Shown: positions 8,204 through 16,540, counted from the first letter of the stretch. The stretch: DNA of 29,856 nucleotides from an uncultured Balneolaceae bacterium (GCA_937982515.1 CALJMB010000305.1:1-29856); one strand, 5' to 3'. A program made the numbers and translations. Notes: generated by a model not told the origin, from the sequence alone.

Positions 8204-8677
8204 ATGTACGATAAAATGATAAAGACGTGTCCATTTTGTGACTCAAAACCAACTATAATCCAGGGAATGTGCAAGGAGGCGTTCTATAAAATAACCTGTA
8301 ATAACTCCAATTGTAATGTCTTGGTTTACCTCTCAGATAGCAGTAAAGAGCGCCTCATTGAACGATGGAACCAAAGGAGCGGATATGTAAGCGAACCTAA
8401 ATGGAAAAATACGTTTCCATCAACGGCAGGTTACTGGTGGTATCGGGAAAGCAGGGATATGAAACCTGAAATTGTAGAGCTCAGATGTAATCCCGAAACC
8501 ATGCATTGGTATGCTGTGTTTGCGTTTACAGGAGAAAGAAAAAGAGCAAAAGATATGAACAAAGGTCAGTGGGCTGATATCTATTTTCCATATAAAGAAT
8601 TTGGCACCGTGTCTGACCATGCAATATCTCACCGAGAAGAAGATCGTATATCTTTGTCTCCGCAGTTAGACAGCTGA
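8204..8677 (+). CDS. Lar-type zinc-ribbon protein with extra C-terminal domain
   Basis: A 157-residue cytoplasmic protein. Residues 7-60 match the restriction-alleviation (Lar, PF14354) zinc-ribbon layout: CPFC (C9, C12), a second pair C32 and C37, and the closing ERWNQR. Residues about 70-130 form a second unit with GYWWYRES, a KPEIVELR strand and MHWYAVFAF, reminiscent of small phage proteins that read 'WYR...P.iV'. Lar proteins in phages and the Rac prophage modulate type I restriction, but many chromosomal homologues are uncharacterised. No phage or restriction genes are nearby, so it stands alone, with about 240 bases on either side. Either ATG (8204 or 8216) could be used; no ribosome-binding site decides. 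Function unknown. Confidence 0.65.
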   Translation: MYDKMIKTCPFCDSKPTIIQGMCKEAFYKITCNNSNCNVLVYLSDSSKERLIERWNQRSGYVSEPKWKNTFPSTAGYWWYRESRDMKPEIVELRCNPETMHWYAVFAFTGERKRAKDMNKGQWADIYFPYKEFGTVSDHAISHREEDRISLSPQLDS

Positions 8678-8702
8678 GGCTGTTCATATTTCCAATGATT
8701 AT

Positions 8703-8800
8703 GAAGCAGACCGACGACGGATGACCGGCACGGTCTGCACAGTCTTCGGCCGCCCGTCAACAGCCGTTGCGATCCCAACAAGATAAAACAGAATTCATAC
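8703..8800. repeat. Dispersed intergenic element, copy A
   Basis: One of three related elements of about 98 bases in this window (others at 21119-21218 and 23644-23740). Shared blocks in order are GAAGC, a GACCGACGACGGATGAC-like block, TCTTCGGCCGCCCG, a GCGATcCC block, and AAACAGAATTC near the right end. This copy lies between the convergent ends of the zinc-ribbon gene and the peroxiredoxin gene. The GC-rich core contrasts with AT-rich flanks. Confidence 0.7.
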
Positions 8801-8918
8801 ACAAATAGGCTAAACTAGAAACACAAGTCGCATAATTTATATTATGTAAAGTTAAGATGCCTGATTTTTAGTGATCGCCTCTATATCACCTATCCCCTGA
8901 CACCTCCAATTCTTTTTC

Positions 8919-9383
8919 TTACTTTGAAAGTGCGGAATGCATGGCGTTGAAGTCGGGCAGGGTTCTCGCGTCGTCAAGTATTTCAATATACTTTATAGCC
9001 TGATCCCGGCTAACTACAAAGGAAGCTCGCTTTGATACGCCATGCATTCCGTAAAAGTTCTCATTGAGTACCCCGTAACGACGGCTGACTTCCTTATTGA
9101 AGTCGCTTAATAAGGTAAAATTTAGATTATGTGACTTCTTAAACTCTCTTAATGTATAAAAGCTGTCTACACTGATACCCACTACCTTGGCCTTTAAAGA
9201 GTTGTATAGCTTCATATTGTCGCGTATAGTACATAATTCTGTAGTACAGGCATCTGAAAAGGCTAGCGGGAAAAAAAGCAATACGACTTGTCTTTCATGA
9301 GTTAAATCACGCAGATTTTTATGCTCTCCAGCCGTATCCTGAAGGGTGAAATCGGGGGCTGTGTCTCCAATAGCTAAGCTCAT
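8919..9383 (-). CDS. PrxQ/BCP-like peroxiredoxin
   Basis: A 154-residue thioredoxin-fold thiol peroxidase that reduces hydrogen peroxide and organic peroxides in the cytoplasm. The peroxidatic cysteine is C46 in FPLAFSDACTTELC; S43 takes the place of the usual threonine of the PxxxTxxC motif. C51, five residues on, is the resolving-cysteine position of the PrxQ/BCP subgroup, so an intramolecular disulfide is expected. The opening IGDTAPDFTLQDTAG and the VVGISVDS strand are standard. The length is normal for the family. It is the last of five leftward genes (Der to peroxiredoxin), 50 bases downstream of a membrane-protein gene. AhpE-like one-cysteine enzymes are the alternative, made less likely by C51. 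Confidence 0.9.
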   Translation of the reverse strand: MSLAIGDTAPDFTLQDTAGEHKNLRDLTHERQVVLLFFPLAFSDACTTELCTIRDNMKLYNSLKAKVVGISVDSFYTLREFKKSHNLNFTLLSDFNKEVSRRYGVLNENFYGMHGVSKRASFVVSRDQAIKYIEILDDARTLPDFNAMHSALSK

Positions 9384-9433
9384 TGCCGCAATGATCTAAA
9401 TGATCTATATAGAGGGTTCTCTTGGAAGCAGGC

Positions 9434-10075
9434 TCAGAAACTCGCTGTATTTGCAAGCCGCTGTTTATATCTTACATGTACAGATTCAAGTCCATGGATA
9501 AAGGCAAGCACGCTTAAGCCCAGCATTAATTTCCATATCCATCCATAAGACTCTTTTACTCCGGGTATATACCAGAACAGAATAAAAGTTATAAAAAACA
9601 AGCTTACGCCACCAAGGACGGGCACGTATTCTTTTTTACGGTATGAATAGACCGAGTACATTAATACAGCCACAAGAATGGCGCCTCCCTGGTAAATGGA
9701 AATCAACCACTGTTTAATGGCATACGTATCCGTGACCAAAATATATGAAACAACGATTAAAAGCGGTAACGCCGAGTAAACCATAGGGAATTGAGCAAAT
9801 ACAGGTTTAGACTCTCGTATAAAAACAGCAAGGGCGCTCAGGATAAAAGAGAGGCAGAGTATGTGCCCCCATTCTACCAGAAGCAAAGAATAAGCAGAAA
9901 AATTTTGTGTTGCCATAAAACCATTAACAACAGTAACAACCTGTATTGCAGCAAAAAAGAAACCCGCAATTGTCAGTCCCAGAAATTTAAGTCTGTTTTG
10001 AGAGCGAAACAGCAAATAAAGCTTTACTGTAGCATACAAGCCAACACCACCTAATAAAAATGCATCCCATTGCAT
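9434..10075 (-). CDS. Seven-helix integral membrane protein, unknown function
   Basis: A 213-residue protein with about seven hydrophobic segments (roughly 6-22, 31-51, 63-86, 94-113, 124-143, 154-170, 181-198) and a short positively charged C-terminal tail. It has no signal peptide and no enzyme motif was recognised. The topology resembles small 7-TM sensory or histidine-kinase-associated membrane domains, but no cytosolic effector is attached. It lies in the leftward group between a DinB-like gene (29 bases away) and a peroxiredoxin gene, probably co-transcribed. Its role is unknown. Confidence 0.75.
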   Translation of the reverse strand: MQWDAFLLGGVGLYATVKLYLLFRSQNRLKFLGLTIAGFFFAAIQVVTVVNGFMATQNFSAYSLLLVEWGHILCLSFILSALAVFIRESKPVFAQFPMVYSALPLLIVVSYILVTDTYAIKQWLISIYQGGAILVAVLMYSVYSYRKKEYVPVLGGVSLFFITFILFWYIPGVKESYGWIWKLMLGLSVLAFIHGLESVHVRYKQRLANTASF

Positions 10076-10104
10076 AGAACTATATCTGTTGATTAATTAT
10101 CAGA

Positions 10105-10650
10105 TTATTGTTGCCGTTGCGACTGACGCTGGTCCAGCTCTCTCCTGGCCCGGGCATCTTGAGTATAAACCAGCACCCGGTCGGCAATTTCTTTAAGTTT
10201 AGCGCGATCCAGTTGAACCATTTCACTCATAAACTCAAATAACGATAATTCCTTATCTCCCCTGTAGAGCACAATTTCCCAATCGATCAGGGGAATTTGC
10301 TTCATGGCATTGACCAGGCCTGCCCTGTGTTTGGCAATTTTGGACAGCAACTTCTGGATGTCACTGGGTTTGTCCCTGTCCGTTTCAAAGGTATCGCTGT
10401 AATGCTCAAACTGATCCAGATTGGTCGGCCGGGGATTCTTAAAAGCATCCTCAAGTATGGGCCGGTAATATGTAAGCTGTGCATGATCCAGCAGCAATAA
10501 TATTTCCGCTATGGATCTTCCTTCCGGCGGTTTTTCATCATAAGGCACATTCTCAATCACATACTTCAGCGCTTCCGCTTCATCCTGCAAATAAGATGCA
10601 TCATCTGTGAGCTGATCGAGTCGATCCCGGGTAATTTCCTTATCTGACAT
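10105..10650 (-). CDS. DinB-like four-helix protein
   Basis: A 181-residue soluble, helix-rich protein. The segment VPYDEKPPEGRSIAEILLLLDHAQ is the usual start of a DinB/YfiT-like four-helix bundle, with a possible metal histidine in DHAQ. The later histidines expected for the metal-binding triad are not obvious: the region that should hold them reads FEFMSEMVQLDR. It may therefore have lost metal binding. The last 20 residues are rich in arginine and glutamine. DinB-fold proteins include bacillithiol and mycothiol transferases, but no such activity can be assigned here. The start is 21 bases from the nuoI stop, so the two are probably co-transcribed. Confidence 0.6.
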   Translation of the reverse strand: MSDKEITRDRLDQLTDDASYLQDEAEALKYVIENVPYDEKPPEGRSIAEILLLLDHAQLTYYRPILEDAFKNPRPTNLDQFEHYSDTFETDRDKPSDIQKLLSKIAKHRAGLVNAMKQIPLIDWEIVLYRGDKELSLFEFMSEMVQLDRAKLKEIADRVLVYTQDARARRELDQRQSQRQQ

Positions 10651-10671
10651 TAACCTGAGCCTGTCTCCTGC

Positions 10672-11370
10672 TTATCTGCGCCAATGCGATTCCGCTTTTA
10701 CGCTGTCATTCTTTTTTTGTTGTTCCAGCATTTCAACCAGCGAAAGCCCTGAATTAAATTCACGATCGCGGTCACGAACCGAATGGATGTTGTTCTCTTC
10801 CTGGAAGTCCCAAAATTGTCCAAACTGGTGGTTTTTGTATTCTCTCAGGAAATCCAGCCGCTCTTGCAGATCTTCTTTTGGTACCAATAACCGCTCTTTG
10901 TCATAAATGGCTTCTTCCCTGGATTCAAATACGATATCATAGTCTTTACTCATTACAATGGCTTCTTCGGGACATACTTCCTCGCAATAGCCACAATAGA
11001 TGCATCGCAGCATATTGATCTCGAAAAAATCCGGATATCGTTCTTTAGGATCGTCCGAATCTTCATTAGCCTGCATGCTTATAGCCAGTGGCGGACAGGC
11101 GCGTGCGCACAGCCCGCACGCTACACAACGTTCTTTGCCGTTATCTTCGACCAACACCGGTCGGCCTCTGAAAATTGCCGGCGGATCCCACTTCTCTTCA
11201 GGGTAATTGAGAGTCACTTTCGGCAGGAACATCTGCTTAAAAGAATACCACATGGCTTTTAAAATTTCAGGCAGATATAAATTTTCCCAAAATGAAAATT
11301 TGCGTTCCCGCTCATAAGCTTTATTGAGAGCATTGGCGCGAGGTTGTTCTAAATTTGTTGGATGAGGCAT
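10672..11370 (-). CDS. nuoI: NADH-quinone oxidoreductase subunit I (2x[4Fe-4S])
   Basis: A 232-residue complex I subunit that carries the N6a and N6b clusters passing electrons toward the quinone site, on the cytoplasmic face of the membrane. Two classic motifs are intact: CVACGLCARAC (C82, C85, C88, C92) and CIYCGYCEEVC (C123, C126, C129, C133). The amphipathic membrane-docking part (about 35-55) and the TLNYPEEKWDPPAIFRGRP segment are typical. The tail after residue 150, with RLLVPKEDL, is also usual, while the last 60 residues are a longer charged extension. No other nuo gene is adjacent: Der is upstream and a DinB-like gene downstream. It is thus encoded apart from the rest of complex I, if the genome has the others. 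Confidence 0.92.
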   Translation of the reverse strand: MPHPTNLEQPRANALNKAYERERKFSFWENLYLPEILKAMWYSFKQMFLPKVTLNYPEEKWDPPAIFRGRPVLVEDNGKERCVACGLCARACPPLAISMQANEDSDDPKERYPDFFEINMLRCIYCGYCEEVCPEEAIVMSKDYDIVFESREEAIYDKERLLVPKEDLQERLDFLREYKNHQFGQFWDFQEENNIHSVRDRDREFNSGLSLVEMLEQQKKNDSVKAESHWRR

Positions 11371-11455
11371 GAATTCTCGGTTAAAGACAATAAGTTGTTG
11401 CTTGGTTTTATCGTAGTGAAAATAACCTATTCAGGGATCCCCTTCAATGGGAAAA

Positions 11456-12763
11456 TCACTTCTGTTTAAACGTCATCGTAATCGGCACTCCCTCAAAGCC
11501 AAAATGATCTCTGATTCGTTTTTCTATAAACCGCCGGTAATTAGGCGGCAGTTCCGACGGCATATTCATAAAGAACTTAAATACCGGCGGACCGGCCTTC
11601 ACCTGTGTGCCATATTTTATTTTGAGTGCATGCCCCCTCTTGACGGGCAAGGGCTTTTCTTTTATGATTTCCTGTAGAAAATCGTTGAACTCTGATGTGG
11701 AGATTTCCTTTTCCCGCTCGTTCAACACCGTATCGGCAACATCGATTGCCCGGTGTATACGCTTGCGATGCAGTGCAGATATAGACACAATTGGCACCCA
11801 GTTCATCATTGGGATTTGTTCATACACATACTGCTGAAATTCTTTAAACAGGTTTGTGTGTTTCTCAGGGACAAGATCCCATTTGTTCAGTACGATGACA
11901 ATTCCCTTATTATATCTGCTGGCTTCTCTCAGAATACGTTTGTCCTGTTCTTCAAAACCGCGCATGGCATCGATTATTATGAGGGCTACATCGCATTCCC
12001 GAAGTGCCCGGTCTGTGCGCACCGTGCTATAAAACTCTACATTTTCTTTCACTTTTTGGCGTTTCCTCAGACCGGCCGTATCTATCAGTATATACTCTTT
12101 ATTATTGTATTTCAATTTACTGTTCACAGAATCACGGGTGGTGCCGGGTATATCGGTTACAATACACCGTTCGTCGTTAAGTAAGGCATTAACGAAGCTG
12201 CTCTTACCTACGTTAGGACGACCGACAACGGCCAGTTTGGGAAGATCAGGCAACGGATCTTCCCTTTTGGCGGGCAGCAAATCTACCAGACGGTCCATCA
12301 GCTCTCCTGTGCCTCTGCCGCTTATAGCTGACACAGGGAAAAGCTCATCAAAACCGAGGGCGTAAAACTCAGTGGCATTCAATGCCCGCTCATCGTTGTC
12401 GGCTTTGTTAGCCACTAAAAGCACGGGTTTTTTCTGCTGGCGCAACACCTGTGCAACCGAATTGTCAAGGCTGGTGACTCCTCCGGCGGAATCAACCACA
12501 AAAAGAACTACGTCTGACTCTTCCAGGGCAATATGTACTTGCTCCCGAATTCCGGCAACCATTACATCCGCCTCATCGGGGAGATATCCACCCGTATCGA
12601 TTACGGTAAACTCCCTCCCGTTCCAATAAGAGTCGCCATAGTGTCGGTCGCGTGTAACCCCGTACTGGTCGTCCACTATAGCTTTTCGGCTGCCGATCAA
12701 ACGGTTAAAAAGAGTGGACTTACCTACATTCGGCCGGCCTACAATAGAAACAACTGGGAGCAT
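11456..12763 (-). CDS. der: Ribosome-assembly GTPase Der (EngA)
   Basis: A 435-residue protein with two tandem GTPase domains and a C-terminal KH-like domain, needed for 50S subunit maturation. The first domain has GRPNVGKSTLFNRL (8-21) and the DTGG G3 motif; the second has GRPNVGKSSFVNALL near 181-195, DTAGL and NKWD. The KH-like domain starts about residue 350 and ends near GVPITMTFK. The length is normal. The ATG at 12763 is fixed by the conserved MLPVVSIVGRPNVGKS opening. It is the first gene of the leftward group and divergent from the small membrane protein at 12848, with a shared 84-base promoter region. Confidence 0.97.
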   Translation of the reverse strand: MLPVVSIVGRPNVGKSTLFNRLIGSRKAIVDDQYGVTRDRHYGDSYWNGREFTVIDTGGYLPDEADVMVAGIREQVHIALEESDVVLFVVDSAGGVTSLDNSVAQVLRQQKKPVLLVANKADNDERALNATEFYALGFDELFPVSAISGRGTGELMDRLVDLLPAKREDPLPDLPKLAVVGRPNVGKSSFVNALLNDERCIVTDIPGTTRDSVNSKLKYNNKEYILIDTAGLRKRQKVKENVEFYSTVRTDRALRECDVALIIIDAMRGFEEQDKRILREASRYNKGIVIVLNKWDLVPEKHTNLFKEFQQYVYEQIPMMNWVPIVSISALHRKRIHRAIDVADTVLNEREKEISTSEFNDFLQEIIKEKPLPVKRGHALKIKYGTQVKAGPPVFKFFMNMPSELPPNYRRFIEKRIRDHFGFEGVPITMTFKQK

Positions 12764-12847
12764 CTTGGAATTATTCTTAGTATTATGTTTTAACAGCAGT
12801 TCACGAAAAATAACGAATAAACAGTTTAAAGCAGAATCCTTATAAGC

Positions 12848-13084
12848 ATGTTACAGGCCTTTTATGATTCATACGGTTTCTTTGGTTCCATAGTACTCGC
12901 TTTTAGCGCATTTATGTTGTTTATTTTTTGGTTCGCAGGGATATCGGGCATAGCACAGCTGCCCGAATCGGAGTCTAAAATAATCAAGCTGATTGCCGCG
13001 GTATTTATTCCGGTTTACCCGCTTTTATGGTTACTGTATGATATGTATTATCAACGAGAACGCATGAAAGATTCCGAAATTTAG
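12848..13084 (+). CDS. Small two-helix membrane protein
   Basis: A 78-residue protein with two hydrophobic segments, about 10-33 and 43-64, and a charged C-terminus YQRERMKDSEI that should face the cytoplasm. No family was recognised; a phospholipase-D-nuclease N-terminal-like layout was considered but not convincing. It is transcribed divergently from der and is followed by a palindromic spacer. The composition is clearly protein-like and the size fits many unannotated envelope proteins of this group. Confidence 0.65.
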   Translation: MLQAFYDSYGFFGSIVLAFSAFMLFIFWFAGISGIAQLPESESKIIKLIAAVFIPVYPLLWLLYDMYYQRERMKDSEI

Positions 13085-13114
13085 TATAGCGTCTATGCTC
13101 ATCGGTTGTATAGA

Positions 13115-13212
13115 GAACAACGCGGATACCACGGATCGAGCCCGTCTTCGCAGATAATTATAATACAAATGATTATCTGTGTGTATCAGCTCCATCCGCA
13201 GTATCCGTGTTC
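13115..13212. repeat. Large interrupted palindrome ('cacggat'-type dispersed repeat)
   Basis: Outer arms at 13115-13136 (containing gcggataccacggat) and 13194-13212 (atccgcagtatccgtgttc) are imperfectly complementary. Inside lies a perfect stem, cagataat 13151-13158 with attatctg 13172-13179, around an AT-rich 13-base loop. This architecture, with cacggat and tatctgtg words, is seen as a dispersed intergenic repeat in many bacterial genomes. A likely half-fragment, tatctgcgtcaatcagtgg, occurs near 28793-28811. It fills the gap between the small membrane protein and the MFS gene. Confidence 0.6.
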
Positions 13213-13310
13213 TACAGAAACGATAGAATATAGATGATATAACACCAGTCAGACACTTATCTCAAAGATTTTTACCTGCTTAAAGTACTCATTTGTTTCA
13301 TACGGACTTC

Positions 13311-14507
13311 ATGCCCTATTCAAAAAGACAGACGTTTTTTATTATCTTTTCACTTTGGCTGCTTGTGTTTGCCGCAAGCAGCCAGATTATGATCATCGCT
13401 CCCATCCTTCCCCGCATCAGCGAGCAGTTGAATATTACGGAAGCACTGCTGGGCACCCTGGTAACTGCCTATGCGGTTATGGTAGGAGTTTGCGCCCTCA
13501 TAACCGGACCTATATCCGATAAGATCGGCCGCCGCAAAATACTTCTGATCGGAACAGGTTTGATGACGATCACTCTGTTTCTGCATGGATTGATTACCAA
13601 CTACATTTCATTTTTGGTAGTTCGTGGCCTGGCAGGCGCCGCTGGAGGGATATTGAGTGGTTCTTCTGTTGCTTATGTGGGCGATTATTTTCCCTATCAA
13701 CGCCGTGGATGGGCTAACGGATGGGTCATGAGCGGTATTGCTATGGGACAGATTATGGGCATTCCCATAGGCACAATCCTGGCTGAATATATGGGGTTTA
13801 AAGCTCCCTTCCTGGCTTTCGCCTTTCTGATGGCAGTTACTTTCATTATGATTCTGTTAACTGTACCCCAGCCTGAAGTGAAACTGCAAAAGTCGCGCCT
13901 CACATTGTGGAGTGCCCTGCAAAAATATTTTCTGATGCTGCAGAAGCCTTCTATTCTGGCAGCCGGCACCAGCTATTTTTTAATGTTTCTGAGTATTTCC
14001 GTATACATTGTATTCCTTCCCTCCTGGCTGGAAAGTACCTTCGACGTATCGGGGAACGCCATAGCCAGCCTCTTTCTGGTAGGCGGTATTGCTAACGTGA
14101 TTGCCGGGCCGCAGGCCGGTAAACTTTCCGATTTGTGGGGACGTAAAAGCATTATCATCTTCTCATGTACCGGACTGGCACTGATGATGATCGTTACGGT
14201 CCCTCTCGTCCGATCGTTCTGGTTGGCTTATCCCCTCTTCTTCATTACCATGATGTTGATGTCTATGCGCATCAGCCCTTTTCAGGCACTTTCCACAGAG
14301 CTGGTCAACGCCAGAAAGCGGGGCACACTGATGAGCCTGCTTGTAGCCATAGGCCAGGTCGGATATGGGCTTGGGGGCACCATTGCAGGCCCGGCTTATG
14401 TACAGAGCGGATATTTTAGTAATACAGTAATCGGCGCTGTTATGATTCTCGCCATGGCTTTTATCGTCTGGCGATTTTTGCCCGAGCCGGAACTCAAAAA
14501 AGAATAG
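13311..14507 (+). CDS. Major facilitator superfamily transporter
   Basis: A 398-residue twelve-helix inner-membrane transporter. The ATG at 13311 is chosen; a TTG at 13293 would add six residues without benefit. The N-terminal half carries the MFS motif A in the loop after helix 2, GPISDKIGRRKILLIG, and the mirrored motif in the second half is AGKLSDLWGRKSIIIFS. A GGILSGSSVAYVGDYFP segment after helix 4 resembles drug:H+ antiporter motif C regions. Substrate is unknown; proton-driven drug or sugar efflux is most likely from the motif set. It is monocistronic and ends 9 bases before a hairpin at 14517. Confidence 0.88.
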   Translation: MPYSKRQTFFIIFSLWLLVFAASSQIMIIAPILPRISEQLNITEALLGTLVTAYAVMVGVCALITGPISDKIGRRKILLIGTGLMTITLFLHGLITNYISFLVVRGLAGAAGGILSGSSVAYVGDYFPYQRRGWANGWVMSGIAMGQIMGIPIGTILAEYMGFKAPFLAFAFLMAVTFIMILLTVPQPEVKLQKSRLTLWSALQKYFLMLQKPSILAAGTSYFLMFLSISVYIVFLPSWLESTFDVSGNAIASLFLVGGIANVIAGPQAGKLSDLWGRKSIIIFSCTGLALMMIVTVPLVRSFWLAYPLFFITMMLMSMRISPFQALSTELVNARKRGTLMSLLVAIGQVGYGLGGTIAGPAYVQSGYFSNTVIGAVMILAMAFIVWRFLPEPELKKE

Positions 14508-14516
14508 TCCATCCCC

Positions 14517-14546
14517 CCATCAGATCACTTTTTTGTGACCAGATGG
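14517..14546. terminator. REP-like hairpin after MFS gene
   Basis: Arms 14517-14528 (ccatcagatcac) and 14535-14546 (gtgaccagatgg) pair with two mismatches around a TTTTTT loop. It could stop transcription of the MFS gene, although there is no T-run after the stem. The arms resemble the type II REP of the RAYT locus (catccgatcac / gtgatcggatg), so it may be a decayed REP. Confidence 0.45.
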
Positions 14547-14632
14547 GTAGAAGCATAATCTATAAACAGGGTTATAGCACACAACAGGATAGAGCTTCGG
14601 CATGGGTTTCGGCTACACCACCAGGCAGCCTC

Positions 14633-15466
14633 TTATTCCGCGATGATCTCAGGCCCGGCGACGGGAGCAACAGGTCTGCCCTCTTCCCGGCGCTTCTCTT
14701 CAAGCTGGTCGCGGCCTTGATTCCATGGACCATAAACCGGGTTGGGTAGCATAAACCACTTGCGTCCCCAGTCGGTTGCTTTTTCGCGGATCATTTTTTT
14801 CTGCTCTTTTAGTCCCATCCCCTCAGTGGAAATAAAGTCACCCAGATCATCACCCACTATCATAACAATCCGGTAATCATGGGCAATATAATCTCTTCTG
14901 GCAGATTTGTCGGCCGTCCACCCTTCTTTCTCATTTTTGCTCAGAATGACATCTTTATTCCTGTCTAGGGGAAAACCGAGTTCAGCCAGGTTCTTCCGCG
15001 TAGCCTCTTCAACGGATACATCGCGGTTGGTAACATAAAACACGGTGACCCCCAGCCGGCTGGCAATACGTGTAAATTCGGGCCCGCCGGGTACAGGCCT
15101 GGCTTCCGTTTGTTTTACCCAGTGATGCCAGTCTCCCGTATCAACATTGCTGTTCTCTTCAATCTTTCGGGCAAAGTAGGCGGAATTATCTAAAACCGTG
15201 GCATCTACATCCAGAATAACAGCCGGAGGTAATTTGTAAAAGTCCATTTTCTGGTGATGAGGTGCGGCAGTCCAGAAAGAGTCTTCTACTGCCTGTGGCA
15301 AATGGCTTATGGCCGAATAGTATACCGATGTTGCCAGTGCATCGTATTCAGCCGAATGCTGCATCCAACGGCATGCGCTGGCAGATTGCCCGATATTGGA
15401 AGTTTTACAGGCAGTGAATCCGGCAAGAAAAATAATACTAACTATAAATTGAAGATATCGATGCAT
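14633..15466 (-). CDS. Class C acid phosphatase, lipoprotein e(P4) family 5'-nucleotidase
   Basis: A 277-residue outer-envelope lipoprotein of the HAD superfamily. The leader ends in lipobox FTAC (C20). The catalytic motif ILDVDATVLDN gives nucleophile D86 and acid/base D88; VTNRD supplies motif II, and the conserved lysine and VGDDLGDF give motifs III and IV. The e(P4) family dephosphorylates nucleoside monophosphates such as NMN so that nucleosides can be taken up. The C-terminal WFMLPNPVYGPW is characteristic of this family. The gene converges with the MFS gene (125 bases between stops) and is divergent from carbonic anhydrase. A proline/glutamate-rich tail of about 25 residues follows the domain. 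Confidence 0.9.
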   Translation of the reverse strand: MHRYLQFIVSIIFLAGFTACKTSNIGQSASACRWMQHSAEYDALATSVYYSAISHLPQAVEDSFWTAAPHHQKMDFYKLPPAVILDVDATVLDNSAYFARKIEENSNVDTGDWHHWVKQTEARPVPGGPEFTRIASRLGVTVFYVTNRDVSVEEATRKNLAELGFPLDRNKDVILSKNEKEGWTADKSARRDYIAHDYRIVMIVGDDLGDFISTEGMGLKEQKKMIREKATDWGRKWFMLPNPVYGPWNQGRDQLEEKRREEGRPVAPVAGPEIIAE

Positions 15467-15784
15467 AATAGATTTAATAACTACGTTAAGTTATACGTTC
15501 AGAAAAATATAATAGAAAATTTTCTACCTCTTATTAATACCGCATATGATAAAAAGAGTTGAGCAAACAAACAGTTAAAAATAATGTAGTGGTCATACCC
15601 TATGGTCTATGATTTAAAAAGAGTGCCTGAAACTTATTTTCTGAATTTTCCCAATTAATTTTACCGGACCGCTGATAATCATTAAATTCAGCGACATTTG
15701 TTCCAATGAGGGGACCATGTACGCCAGATATACCTTGGGAATGCGAATTGCACGCCCTGAATTTTATTTAACAGCTCCATATAT
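15467..15784. other. Intergenic region between divergent genes
   Basis: About 318 AT-rich bases that should hold the promoters of the acid phosphatase (leftward) and carbonic anhydrase (rightward). A perfect 14-base palindrome, tagaaaattttcta, lies at 15513-15526, 47 bases upstream of the phosphatase start codon. Nothing else recognisable was seen. Confidence 0.45.
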
Positions 15785-16450
15785 ATGAAAATACTGCCAC
15801 AACTTTTCGAGAATAATAAGAACTGGGCAAAGAGAATTAAGGAAGAGGACCCCGATTTTTTTATCCAGCTTTCGAAAGATCAAAAGCCTGAGTATTTATG
15901 GATAGGATGCTCGGACAGTAGGGTTCCCGCCGAGGAGATAGTAGATTTAGTGCCGGGAGATCTGTTTGTGCACCGCAACATAGCCAATCTGGTGGTGCAT
16001 TCCGATATGAACAGCCAGGCTGTTATTCAGTACGCGGTGGAGGTGTTAAAAGTTAAGCATGTCATCGTCTGTGGCCACTACGGCTGCGGAGGAGTACGTG
16101 CGGCAATGGAGCATCAAAGCTTTGGTATGATTGACAACTGGCTGAGACATATTAAAGATATATACAATATGCACAGAGAGGAAATTGAGCAGTTAGACTC
16201 CCGGCAACAGCAGATAGATAAAATGTGCGAGCTCAATGTTTTTGTCCAGGCTCAGAATGTATGCCATACCCCTTTTGTGCAGAGGGCCTGGAAGAACGGA
16301 CAATCGCTATCGGTACACGGCTGGATCTATAGTCTGTCTGACGGTATACTCAAGAATCTGGATATCTGCATCAGTTCTTCCGAACAAACGCCTTCTATCT
16401 TTAAAATTAATCCGCAACCGGCCGAACCGCAGCATAACAGCCGTGGGTAA
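15785..16450 (+). CDS. can: Beta-class carbonic anhydrase
   Basis: A 221-residue cytoplasmic zinc enzyme that interconverts CO2 and bicarbonate. The zinc ligands are C42, H98 and C101, and the catalytic dyad D44-R46 sits in CSDSRVPAE, with HYGCGGV around the second ligand pair. The fold length matches the Can/CynT type. The C-terminal W-x-NGQSLSVHGWIYSLSDG segment is the standard dimer-interface end. The ATG at 15785 is preceded by an AT-rich leader. The next gene lies 222 bases downstream, past a REP-like hairpin, so co-transcription is uncertain. Confidence 0.95.
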   Translation: MKILPQLFENNKNWAKRIKEEDPDFFIQLSKDQKPEYLWIGCSDSRVPAEEIVDLVPGDLFVHRNIANLVVHSDMNSQAVIQYAVEVLKVKHVIVCGHYGCGGVRAAMEHQSFGMIDNWLRHIKDIYNMHREEIEQLDSRQQQIDKMCELNVFVQAQNVCHTPFVQRAWKNGQSLSVHGWIYSLSDGILKNLDICISSSEQTPSIFKINPQPAEPQHNSRG

Positions 16451-16502
16451 TCAGTTTAGGTTAAACTACAGGCACCCCGGGATCGCCGATCTTGTAATCC
16501 CT

Positions 16503-16540
16503 CATTCACCCCCATCGCTGGATTTGTGATTGGATGAATG
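16503..16540 (-). repeat. Degenerate type II REP hairpin
   Basis: Bases 16526-16540 (gtgattggatgaatg) are the exact complement of an arm of the right-hand type II REP of the RAYT locus (14 bases at 18246-18259). The loop tggatt resembles the reverse complement of the type II loop, and the opposite arm starting cattca at 16503 has decayed. A weaker type I remnant may lie just before it (16481-16500). It sits in the gap after carbonic anhydrase, in opposite orientation to the RAYT-flanking copies. Confidence 0.55.

Noticed and set aside
8204..8677. A prophage remnant around the Lar-like gene
   Set aside because: No integrase, structural or lysis gene is nearby; a single gene does not support a prophage.
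12105..12793. Several plus-strand frames opposite der
   Set aside because: They are antisense to a fully conserved GTPase and encode low-complexity serine/threonine-rich sequence.
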